Source: Sorghum bicolor
Lineage: Eukaryota; Streptophyta; Magnoliopsida; Poales; Poaceae
Reading direction: 5' to 3'
Assembly (NCBI RefSeq): GCF_000003195.3
Contig: NC_012872.2
Coordinates: 56,215,695 to 56,279,694 of the forward strand
Length of the DNA: 64,000 nt
Shown here piece after piece: positions 1 through 11,231 of the stretch (its first letter is position 1; every line of letters begins with the position of its first letter). The notes below the pieces were generated by a model that saw only the letters and a list, made by a program, of their open reading frames with translations, did no database searches and was not told the origin of the DNA. Both the position numbers and the translations under genes were made by a program.

Positions 1-702
1 AATAGGCCTAATCAATTATTAAAGCCCATTAGTAAAAAAACATTTGGCCTTGGAATCACGATGACGTTGGGTTAGAGTAAAATAAAGAATTTATTATTTT
101 CGAAATTAATTATTTTCATAGATAAAATAATTTTAGAAAGGTCCAGAATTAGTAGTTAAGCCACGAAAAATACTCCGAAAGCTCCAAAAATTTGGGAAAA
201 ATTCTAAGAGATATTATAGAACATGAGGAATCCAAATGTATTTAGAGCTCGTGATGAGATAATTTGGGGCATCTAAAAATTAGATTTATGCTCATAGGAA
301 GCTGAAAAAATTCCCGAAAAATTTGTAGAGAGTGCTTGATGGACGAGGAACTAAAAGAAGTGCTTTGAGTAATAAAGAAAATATTTAGGAAGGTCCTAAT
401 AAAAGTTTGAGCTTAGAAACAAGGAATTTGGTTGTAGATAAAAGATAAATACGTGCCGAATAAGGAAAATCGATCTACTAAACGTATTTTAAATATTTTT
501 CTTACTATCAACACATAAAGGAGCAATAAGCATCACATCAAAACATATGCACCAGCATGTATGCATAATAATATTGCTAAGCCTTATGATAAATTTTAAT
601 TTAATGAAAAATATTATTTTTCCTATATTTTCATGAGCACAAAAATACAAAATTAAATAATTTTATCTATATTTCAAAAAGAGTAAATTTTAGGGTGTTA
701 CA

Positions 703-2597
703 ATTCTACCCCCCTTAAGATGAATCTCGTCCTCGAGATTCGTAAGATGGTTATCAAAGAGACGTAGATTTTGAATCTTGTTCACTTTCTTGAGTAGTTA
801 TATTTTCATAGCAATGATTCCACTCTCTTACTCCAAGTAGCCTCTCAAGTATTTCTAAAATATTGACGAGACACCTAGTGTAGTAGGTACGATCCTTCTT
901 TAAACTTATTTCTCCTATCCTTTTTAGACGCTACACATCATATAGTCTTTTAAATTCGCTGTACCGAGTCTCTTGATCCAAGGTTAGTTTCATCACTAAG
1001 TTCCAATTATCGGTACCTTTATCACAGTTAAGTTGCTTCACTCTCACACTATACATACAACTCTGTAGACTTTGGTGTCATCTGATCCTCATACACAACT
1101 CTTAATCCATGAGTATCAGTAATGACATAAGCCTCCATTGGTATTAGCACACTCCAAATAGAATGATATCTTAAAACAAACCAACATACCAAGCACTTGA
1201 TGTCCTTGTAGATGTTCCAGTTATTAACCACTTCTTCTCCTTGTAGTTCTTTAATTGGGCTACCCCCTTAAGAAAAGTCAACTAGGAGACCAAGAAAGGT
1301 AGCTTGCATACTTTCCAGACAAGTTAACATTGAGAACTTCTGACATCCCAAAGAACTTATGTGCAGTGGAGCAAACAGGTATGCTGAAATTTCCTCGCGA
1401 TATGAAAAATACCAGCGTAGTAAAACAGGTATAACTCTTATTCTGTTAATCCAATAGAGTTGCAGATTCTATTGTTAGAAAACTTATAAAATTCCCTACA
1501 ACTTTCATGTAGAAGTCCTCCTTAGGTTCTGTCTTTAAGCACAGGTAAAATAACCAAACATAATATCCTTCCTGATAATGTCTCAGCAAAGGTGCAGTAA
1601 CTTCCAGAAATTATATCTCGAGCTACTTACCTCATCTGGAGATGATCCTTACATTTTTGAAAAGCTTAGGAAATCCTCTACAACTTTCGTATACCATGTT
1701 TTCCCAGATTCTGTATTTAACTTGGCCGAAAATAGGGAATACCAAAACTGTCTAGACTTTGATACAGAACAGAAACATCCAATTATAAATATCATATCTC
1801 AGGTTCTACTTAGCCAAATAAGTTCCAGCTTATACCGTTGGAAAGCTTAGCAAGTCATCTATAACTTTTCTATAGAACAATTTTCCAAATTCTATAGTTA
1901 TATTTGTCTCAAACAGCAAGTTCCCGAAACTGGTCCAGATTCTGGACAGCACATCTGTATCATCTTGTGATTTTTGTAACTTCCAATCCATAATAGCTAT
2001 GAGGGTGATTCTTACGGTCATAGAAAGATCTTGAAGTCTAGTTGTTTCCAGAAAAATTTTATAAACTTTGCACGATCGGACCTTTAGATACACCAGCATT
2101 ATTGCAAACTGCTCCAGAAATCAGCAAGGGATAGAAACAAGAGATAGCCAAACCCAACTACTTATTTCATTAATCCATATGCCTTAGGTCTATAAACTAA
2201 TGAAATTGTGAAGTAATTCTACAAGATCATTACAATTATTACAAAGATCCAAATCAAACATAAGCATAATAACAAACCAACTAAGCACACTTCACTCAAC
2301 TTGCGATATTATCGTTCTCTTCATTAAGGACAAAGATACTAAAACTTATGTTTCAAAGACGCAAGAAGGGGGGTAAGAAAAGGTTCTAATAGCATACCGA
2401 ATCAAGGAGTGAAGATGAGAACATGTACTTTTAAAATAAGCAACAAGATGGAGACAAATAGCAAGGATAGGGATATTAGTATGGATGAAAATACCAAAGT
2501 TTATAGAGCAAGGATTTTATGACAATTCCAAAACCTTAAGACGACAAATTTCTAACTAGGCTTGCGTCCTACAGTCAGCATTGCTTTGATACCACTT
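703..2597 (-). repeat. Internal region of the LTR element, non-coding, with diverged repeats
   Basis: About 1.9 kb between the LTRs. No gag, protease, reverse transcriptase or integrase frame is visible in any frame. Related segments containing a block like 'rCTACAACTTTCrT' recur near 1490, 1670 and 1850, about 180 bp apart, so the interior may be an array of degenerate repeats. The polypurine tract is at 703-719 (minus-strand AAGGGGGGTAGAAT). The short frames at 1049-1231, 1578-1850 and 1830-2099 look random. Movement would need enzymes supplied by a related full element. Confidence 0.6.
2583..2594 (-). other. Retroelement primer-binding site
   Basis: On the minus strand the 12 bases TGGTATCAAAGC lie three bases after the LTR end at 2598. 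This is the tRNA-Met-type primer-binding site used by most plant Ty3/gypsy elements, and it sets the direction of the element. Confidence 0.8.
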
Positions 2598-5260
2598 TGT
2601 AATACCCGATTTTAAGGACAAAACCAGATATACACTATATATGAGTTTTAGAAGTTAAATCTCACATATAGCTACAAATAAGGGGTAATATCAAAAGACA
2701 ATATATAAATATATAACGTACTTAGTATAAAAGAGATAACCTTTAATAGCAAACAGCGGATAGACAACTCTAAACTTCGGGTATTAACTCCTCTCCACAG
2801 GATCCAACTGACTGGCTGATCATAAGCCCAAAACTTCTCCTGAGGTGTGGGGGAAATTGCAAGAGAGTCCATGTCGAACTCCACAAGTATAGCAACTAGA
2901 TTGTATAGTTCCCACAATCTCATGATAGATGTGACATAAATAATGTAAAGCATTAAATAATAAATAATGAGCATATTTAACATACAAGAATCATCATCGT
3001 CGATGCAAGAATCCCCAAGATCGCTCTTGACCGTGAGCACGGCTAGTATACTAGTTTTAACACTCTGCAGAGGTTGCACATCTTTACCCATGAGTCATGA
3101 TTTACCCTTTCACCCGAGGTGATCAGCCTCTTAACCCACTTCCAAGGAAGGTCGGCAGGGATCACTATGAAGCCTTTCAAAAGTTCGTCTAACATGTTAG
3201 GGCCGTAAGGTTTCCTTTGCGCGCAGATATAGAGCCCCCCTTCCGATGGCACAATGATGCGCAGCCTATATATATACAGACAGAGGCCACACTATACCCA
3301 AAACGGTTTAGCCCCTCCGCCCTTTCGGGTAACCTCTAACAAGCTAGAAAATGTCTTCATACTGAGCTAAAGCCAGAGCCATTATAGCCTTCATGGTTGC
3401 ACTGTTGTCCCGGTTATCACTTACAAATAAATCATCAAGTTGCTAAAAAGTCATTTTTATCATTTATTACTTAACATTAATCTATTTACAGAATCATGGT
3501 CACATAATTAAAACCCAAATACTATACTTTCCTTAATCCAATTGCTCTTGCTGGTCTTACTAGTTGTCCAAGGCTCTGATCTTGATCACTGAAGCACTCT
3601 GGTTCACCAAGGATTGCTCATCGTCTAATCTCGATCATCGATCACACAAACAATCGGAGACCACATACACGAAGCAAACAAGGATACAATTAGAACAGTA
3701 CACCAGACATATAAAAACAGTATGAAAAGTTTGTAAAATGATTCTACACATCGCTACGATTTCACAGACGTAAAGATCACGAAAATCAGAATTAAAACGG
3801 AGGAGTTATGGATTTTCTAAGATTTTCTATAGAAAAGTAATTAATTAATTAAGGTCACAAAATTAAAAGTTTGAAACCGAGTAAACATTATTTCTAACAT
3901 GTAGAGCTCGTAAATACGAATCTAACAAAATTTGAATGGGTGAAAACGGAGTTAAAATGAAAAAAAAATATGGTCTAAACAAACTAGTGTATTTTTCTTT
4001 GTATTTTTAGATTTATTTTTCTAAAGGAAAACGGCAATAATGCTGAATTGATGTCATGGTGATGTCATCGTGTGAGCTAGCTACGAATTGCTGCAGGGCA
4101 CAGAGCACGGACGATGCACGGCAGGTGCTTCGAGCCTTCGACGCGATAGCGTTTCATGCATGCTGTGGGAAGGTATATATGTGTGAGACGGCAAACTTAC
4201 CTAGAGACTCCTATCGGACGGAGAGGTCTCAGATGAAACGAGCCGTGGATGGGGCAGCGACAGCAAGGCATGACGAGTTGTCGACGAAGCAGCACGGCAA
4301 CGAACCAAGCATCGGCAGCGGCAGCTAGAGCTTCGGCGACATAACGCTGGTTGATGGAGATCATGTTGTAGAGAAAGAAAGACAAAATAAAATTTTATTT
4401 TACTATCTTAGAAATTTCCAAATTAGAGGCTTCCCATATGGTAGTCTTTGGTGTGATTTGCTTAAGGGGTTGGTACGTATATATAGGGAGAGAAACTCCC
4501 CACCTCCACGTCAACTAGCGATATGGTACTAATTGATTTGCGACCTTCATCTTTACTAATAGGCCTAATCAATTATTAAAGCCCATTAGTAAAAAAAACA
4601 TTTGGCCTTGGAATCACGATGACGTTGGGTTAGAGTAAAATAAAGAATTTATTATTTTCGAAATTAATTATTTTCATGGATAAAATAATTTTAGAAAGGT
4701 CCAGAATTAGTAGTTAAGCCACGAAAAATACTCCGAAAGCTCCAAAAATTTGGGAAAAATTCTAAGAGATATTATAGAACATGAGGAATCCAAATGTATT
4801 TAGAGCTCGTGATGAGATAATTTGGGGCATCTAAAAATTAGATTTATGCTCATAGGAAGCTGAAAAAATTCCCGAAAAATTTGTAGAGAGTGCTTGATGG
4901 ACGAGAAACTAAAAGAAGTGCTTTGAGTAATAAAGAAAATATTTAGGAAGGTCCTAATAAAAATTTGAGCTTAGAAACAAGAAATTTGGTTGTAGATAAA
5001 AGATAAATACGTGCCGAATAAGGAAGATCGATCTACTAAACGTATTTTAAATATTTTTCTTACTATCAACACATAAAGGAGCAACAAGCATCACATCAAA
5101 ACATATGCACCAGCATGTATGCATAATAATATTGCTAAGCCTTATGATAAATTTTAATTTAATGAAAAATATTATTTTTCCTATATTTTCATGAGCACAA
5201 AAATACAAAATTAAATAATTTTATCTATATTTCAAAAGGAGTAAATTTTAGGGTGTTACA
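2598..5260 (-). repeat. 5' LTR of the minus-strand gypsy-type element
   Basis: Complete LTR of about 2663 bp with TG...CA ends on the minus strand. A TATA-like stretch lies near 4475-4487. Its last 550 bp (plus-strand 2598-3150) closely resemble, in inverted orientation, the plus-strand LTR pieces at 5261-5807 and 8190-8757, which fixes the family and the right-hand border. Short open frames inside it (for example 2672-3091 minus and 4056-4328 plus) match no known protein and are treated as non-coding. Confidence 0.85.
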
Positions 5261-5807
5261 TGGAAGTGGGTTAAGAGGCTGATCATCTCGGGCGAAAGGG
5301 TAAATCATGACTCATGGATAAAGATGTACAACCTCTGCAGAGTGTTTAAAACTGGTATACTAGCCGTGCTCACGGTCATGAGCGGCCTTGGAGATTCTTG
5401 CATCGACGATGATGATTCTTGTGTGTTAAATATGCCCATTATTTATTATTTAATACTTTACATTATTTATGTCACATTGATCATGAGATTGTTGGAGCTA
5501 TACAATCTAGTTGCTATACTTGTGGAGTTCGATATGGACTCACTCTTGCTATTTTCCCCATACTTAGGAGAAGTTTAGGCTTGTGATCAACAAGTCAGTT
5601 GGATCCTGTAGAGTGGAGTTAATACCCGAAGTTGAGGTTGTCTATCCGCTGTTTGCTATTAAAGGTTTTCTCTTTTATACTAAGTACGTTATAAATTTAT
5701 GCATTGTCTTTTGATATTACCCCTTATTTGTAGCTATATGTGAGATTTGGCTTCTAAGACTCATATATGGTGCATATCTGGTTTTGTCCTTATAATCGGG
5801 TATTACA
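5261..5807 (+). repeat. 3' part of an LTR of the same family, split by the nested element
   Basis: The segment starts abruptly at the outer edge of the nested element (5260/5261) and matches the inverted copy at 2598-3150 of the same LTR family. It ends GGGTATTACA at 5807. No primer-binding site follows, so it is a solo LTR or a 3' LTR, not a 5' LTR. The rest of this LTR must lie left of the window, beyond the nested element. The 5-bp target duplication should be TGGAA (5261-5265). Confidence 0.8.
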
Positions 5808-6147
5808 GTTTTACATGAGTACTACAACCCAATCTATGGCAACCAATCATTATGACTTGTATTTCTATGTGCTAGCCCAATATATATTGAAATAATATGA
5901 TTCATGGATACCATATAGTGATGGATACAATATATATCCACCATGTAAGTTTTGCAAAGCATGGTGGAAAGCAAGCAAGATAATGGAAATTGATTGTCGT
6001 AACCAACAGTATACATTGGCAATAGCTATTACTTCATTCCCATGTGTCCCAAAGTACTTGAAAAGGAACAAGAATGTCTTCTAATTATTTGTAATTCTAG
6101 TATTTGAGAAACTTTGCTAATGAAACAATGTGTGAAGTGGTATGTCA
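5808..6147. other. Short AT-rich spacer, nothing recognised
   Basis: The stretch between two LTR copies. It contains stop-rich frames in both directions and no conserved protein, structural RNA or terminal inverted repeat that I can see. Confidence 0.5.
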
Positions 6148-8757
6148 TGTCACACCCTAAATTTTGAAAGTTTCCAAAATAGCAGAATTCACTTAATATT
6201 GTATTTTTCTCCTCAAGAAAACATAGAAAAATAATATTTTTTGTTAAAATAAAATTTATCATAGGACTTAACAACTTGTTGTGCATTCATGGTGGTGCAT
6301 TTGTATTTTTGAGATGAGTGGTTTTGACTAAAAATTCAAAATGATTTCAAATGGTTTTAAAAAGGCTTTGAAATAAAAGGAACAACAAAAGAAAAAGGCA
6401 AAAGCTCTTCTCCTCTATTTTTGGCCTGAAGGCCCATTTCGTCTCACCCACCCACAGCCTAGCTCCTCTGTTGCAGGCCTTCTCAGCCTTGCCTCACCCG
6501 CAGACCCATCTCTCCTTGCTTCTCTCTTTGGTGCCCCAAGTGGCATCGTAGGCCCAACAGCCAGCCCAAGCAAACAAGCAGCCTGTGCACCCTCTCTTTC
6601 TCTCTCTATCTGATGATCGGGCCTTGCCCCTTTCTCTCACTAATGAAATGGTCCCATCCGTCAGTGACCCACCTTCCTCCTTCTCCCTCGCATTCATGAG
6701 TTGGAGACGGACTCCATGTCTCAACCAACCTGGATTTTGAGGATTTCATGCCCTCTACGTGCAATCGACCCCTATATAATCTCTGGCTCTTCCCCTGTGG
6801 ACTAGTTTTCGCATCTCCATGCTTATCCGAGCCCTAGCCACCATCTTCATTGAAGTTCGAATCCCACCGAGCTTAGTGTTCACCTGCCGCCGCCATTCTT
6901 TGGTGTTGCCCCAGAGCTGCTAAAAACATGACGTCACGCTTCTCTTCAAGGTCTTGAATATTCCCACGGCACTCTCTCTTGTTTTCTCGCTCTCTCTTGC
7001 TCACCTCGTGATGCCAGATTTGAGCAGGAGCTCACTACCCACCTAACAACGTCGTCAGCCAATCTCAAGTCCTTGCCCTACTTCCCGACCTAGGTGAGTT
7101 TGCCTCCTTCTAAGCTATCCCCCAGTATTTTCCCTTTGCTTTCTTGTGCTAGGAGTTACCTTAATCATGAACTCTGGCGAGCTTCTAGACTCCGGCAATG
7201 GAGCTCCACCGTAGGTGCCTTGTTCTGGCCGGCTGCCCCTCCAACACCTCCCAGATCAGATCTCAGTCCTCCATTCCATATCTAACGGCTGAAAGGATAC
7301 CCCTTCGACTGTATTTTTGTTAAAGAGACCTTGACGTTTTGAGTAATAAACCTGTAGATTACAAGTTTGCCACTAAGATTCTTTTGCTCATAAAATGTTC
7401 GTTTCAAGTCTGTTCTGACCCATTAAAAATGGGTTAGGTTCGTTTTCACGAGAACTGCATGTCAGTAACCTTGTTTCACCAATTTGCAACTCTATTTAAT
7501 TAATTTCTTTTCTATAGGAATTCTTAGAAAATTCATATCTTCGTTGTTTTTAGCTCTGATTTTCATGATCTTTATGTTTGTGTGATCGTAGTGACGCGTA
7601 AAATATTTTTTGTAAACTTTTATATTTATTTTGCTACTATTGGTGTAATGTTCTAATTATAGCTTTGTTTGCTTCATGTATATTTGGCTCTAATTGTTTG
7701 TGTGTTGATGATTGGTGATCGAGTATAGATGGTGAGTAGTACTTTAGTGATCAAGACTGGTACCTTGATGACCAGCAGAATCAGTTGGAGCAAAGGGAAA
7801 GCTTTGATCAAGGCAAGTATACCATTAGGTTTTCTTTCTATGATCTTGATCTCGTTACTAGATTAATGTTTAAGCAACAAATGATAAAAATGACTTTTTA
7901 GCAACTTGAGGATGTATCTGTATGTGATCACTGAGATTGACATTGCAACCATGAGGGCTATAATAGCTCTGGACTTAGCTCAGTATGAAGACCTTTTCTA
8001 GCTTGTTAGAGGTTATCTGTAAGGGCGCTAGAGGGGCTTGTAGATTTGGGTATAGTGTAGCCTACGTCCTTATGTGTATAGGTTGTGCGTCATTGTGTCA
8101 TTCGAAAGGGGGGCTCTATATCTGCTCGCCGATTGGAAACCTTGCGGCCCTAACTTGTTAGATGAACTTTTGAAAGGCTTCATAGTGAACCCTGCCGACC
8201 TTCCTTGGTAGTGGGTTAAGAGGTCGACGGGCCTCAGGTGAAAGGGTAAATCATGACTCATGAGTAAAGATGTACAACCTCTATAGAGTGTTTAAACTGG
8301 TATACTAGTCTTGCTCATGGACATGAGTGGCCTTGGGGACATCTACATTAAAGATGATGATTCTTGTTATGTTAATATGTTGATAGTTTATTGTTTAATG
8401 CTCTATATTATTTATGTCACATTGATCAAGAGTTTGTGTGATCTATACAACCTTGTTGCTATATTTGTGAAGTTTGACATGGACTCACTCTTGCTATTTC
8501 CCTCATACCTCACGAGGAGTGTTAGGTTTGTGATCAACCAACCAGTTTGGATCCTGTAGAGTGGAGTTAATACCCAAAGTTTAGAGTCATCTTCTGTTAT
8601 TTGCTGCCTAAGGTTATCTCTGATATATTAAGTATGTTATATAATTTATGCATTGTCTTTTGATATTACATCTCAATTTGTATCTATATGTGAGATTTGG
8701 CTTTTAAGACTCAAATATGGTGTATATCTAGTTTTGTCCTTAAAATCAGGTATTATA
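6148..8757 (+). repeat. Older solo (or 3') LTR of the same gypsy-type family
   Basis: Begins TGTCACACCCTAAATTTT and ends GGTATTATA (final CA changed to TA), about 2.6 kb. The 8190-8757 end matches 5261-5807 with many substitutions, so this copy is older. A TATA-like CCTATATAAT sits near 6771-6780. No primer-binding site or polypurine tract flanks it, and I see no clear target duplication (TGTCA left, GGGCA right). Confidence 0.7.
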
Positions 8758-9250
8758 GGGCATGGTGGGTACAATAGTGGTCCCTACACCTAGACCCACA
8801 CGCATCACACTAGTTCACACTCTTCACTTTGCACTGCCATTTGTTCTTGCCCCTATAGGTTGTAGTGACGTGTTTGTTCTCACTATCATCATGCTTTATA
8901 ACTGCGCCATATTCCTCACAGCACGCATAATATTTGATAACGGCTCTCCGTTACTATTCTATTGTGGCATCCAGCTTGTTTGATAACTGATTCCTACCCA
9001 CTTTCCCTTAACTTTTCCATTTGAAATTTGTGCAGCATCGGGCCGTATTATCATGTTGTGTGTGATCCTAATATATTGAAGGAATATGATTTATGGAGCC
9101 TATTTATTTTCTACATAATCATCAGTATTAAATGAAATTAGTGGTCATAACTCCTCATTTCTACAACTATGTGGATCATGACACCTACTAACCTACTTGA
9201 CCTAGATCAAAGACTTGACAAAGTTGATCCCTACCACAACCTCTGTCTCC
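8758..9250. other. Intergenic region upstream of the AAA-ATPase gene
   Basis: No coding region recognised. The last part is the proximal promoter of the gene starting at 9416. Confidence 0.5.
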
Positions 9251-9253
9251 TTC

Positions 9254-9261
9254 TATAAATA
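9254..9261 (+). promoter_or_regulatory. Probable TATA box of the AAA-ATPase gene
   Basis: TATAAATA lies about 160 bp before the ATG at 9416. Plant transcription normally starts about 30 bp downstream, which would give a 5' UTR of about 130 bases. Inference from sequence and position only. Confidence 0.55.
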
Positions 9262-9415
9262 CAAGATCTCTACTCATAGAGCACCAACAACCCCACTTAG
9301 TGTTGAGTGTTTTGTCACCAAGAGTCCGTCCCTATCCCACCACCAAGTTGCATGCCCTTGCGCAAACCAAGAACTTCTGTTGTTTGAGGTTGAGGTGTCC
9401 TAGTGTCTAGCACCC

Positions 9416-11185
9416 ATGGAGAATAATAGTAGCAATAGTAGCTTGTTTGTGTCCGCAATAGGCATAGGTGTAGGATTGGGTGTCGGCCTTGGCCTGGCAT
9501 CGACACAACTCATGGCATCTTCACCAAGAGGGGGTAGGACCTTGGGTGGTGGTGCAACAACTACAGAAATCGAATCAGAGCTTCGATGCCTCCTTGTCGA
9601 TGGGCAAGAGACCAAAATTTCCTTTTCAAACTTCCCATATTATCTCAGGTGTGTGTGGTTTTTACATCCTTTTTACCTACCTTGTTTTGATTAGGAAATA
9701 ACTAGCAATCTGATTAGTCTATAACTATGTTGGATTGATTGGTAGTATTAGGGTGGCTACTTTAGGGATCATAACAATTTGGGTCAAAAGAAATTAGAAT
9801 TATGCTTGAACCATAAATGATTAGGATTTTGTTCCCTTGTTTCTTAGCGAGGAAACGAGGCTAGCACTCATGAGCGCAGCATTTCCCTACCTGAGTCAAA
9901 CTATTCTGCCAAAGAACATTGAAGTATTCAAGGACTCAAGCCGCACCATACTACTTTGCGGTCAATCAGGTTTGCTTGCACATACATGCATGATCTTTTG
10001 GGTTGGGTCATGTTTTGATAACCTGATGTCTTGCTACAGAGACATGCCTGCAGTCACTTGCTAAGGCCATTGCGAACCAATTCAATGCACGTTTGTTACC
10101 ACTGGATATGTTTGAGTTCTCGCATCAGGTCAGCTTGATACTATTTGGATGGTAGTTTTTCTTTCCCCTTTCCCTAATATTACCATAAACCTATTCTTGT
10201 TGTTGAACAGATCCAACAGAAATATGGTGGCTCAAGCAATGCACAGGTTGAAGTTGGTTCTTGTTTCACCTTCTTATTGATTTACATAGATAATACCTTC
10301 GGTTTGTATGGTACATTTATTGATGATTTTGAGTATAGTGTTTTAGTTGATTGGGTGGTCCTACATTCTCTTTTCATATAATTTATTGATGGGTGTTAAT
10401 ATTGCACCCTTTGTAGTTGGATTGTTGGACATTATCCCTATTACAAAACATAATCAGAAGTAAGTTGGCTTCATGCTTCACATGAGCCATGGGGTCCTTG
10501 GAAAGGAATATAATAATTTGTCCATATCTAACACTTGGAGACATTTGTGTATATATTTTTTAATTCTAGCATTGTGCCAAACTTTTGATGATTTAACTAA
10601 CTACTCTTGTCCATTTCTTGATCTAGGTTCCTATAAGATCCAAAACTATGTCAGCTTTGGAAAAAGTGTATGATTTTGTTGGATCATTAAGGATATTTTG
10701 CAAGAAGGATGAGTCAGCAGGTATCAAATTATTATTCTTTTTGTTTGATACTAGTTAATTTCTAGCTTCTTCTGTAGACCAATATTTCTGATGTCATGTA
10801 TGCAACCTTTGTTTTTCACACAATTTTTCCTATAACCTTTGTTTTTCACACAATTTTTCCTATTAACTTCCTTGCTTGTTGCATGAGCCTTGTAAGTCAT
10901 AACCAAGAATGGTATTATGATTATGATTGTGTTGTCATGAAATATTGTTGCAGGATCAGTGGATCATGTAAAGAGTAATCATGATTTAAACACAAGGTAA
11001 CACATCTATGGTGTAATGAAACTTGATCTTTAATAATAGTTTGTCCCTCTTTACCATTTTTGGTCTTTGTCAACAGATGTGTTCATTGTAAGAACATGAA
11101 GTCAGTTGGGGAATACACAACCTTATTATCTAATGAAAAAAACAAAGACTCAGAATCCAATGATGATGACGACGACGACGACGAC

Positions 11186-11231
<46 letters not shown>

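Larger units (their letters stand above)
1..5260 (-). mobile_element. Long-LTR gypsy-type retroelement, non-autonomous (left LTR cut by window edge)
   Basis: Read on the minus strand, the element starts with a 5' LTR at 5260 (TGTAACACCC) and ends that LTR at 2598 (GGGTATTACA). A primer-binding site TGGTATCAAAGC follows at 2594-2583, matching the initiator-Met tRNA type. The internal region runs to a polypurine tract at 719-703, and the 3' LTR runs from 702 off the window. The part of the 3' LTR that is visible (1-702) matches 4558-5260 with roughly seven substitutions and one indel by eye, so the insertion looks young. The LTR is about 2.66 kb but the internal region only about 1.9 kb, and it holds no gag or pol reading frame. 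The sequence next to the polypurine tract resembles the 3' end of Tekay/Del-type chromovirus elements; that lineage call is inference. Confidence 0.85.

Noticed and set aside
6857..6876. GTTCGAATCC motif resembling a tRNA T-loop
   Set aside because: No acceptor stem, D-arm or anticodon arm can be placed around it; it lies within the old LTR.
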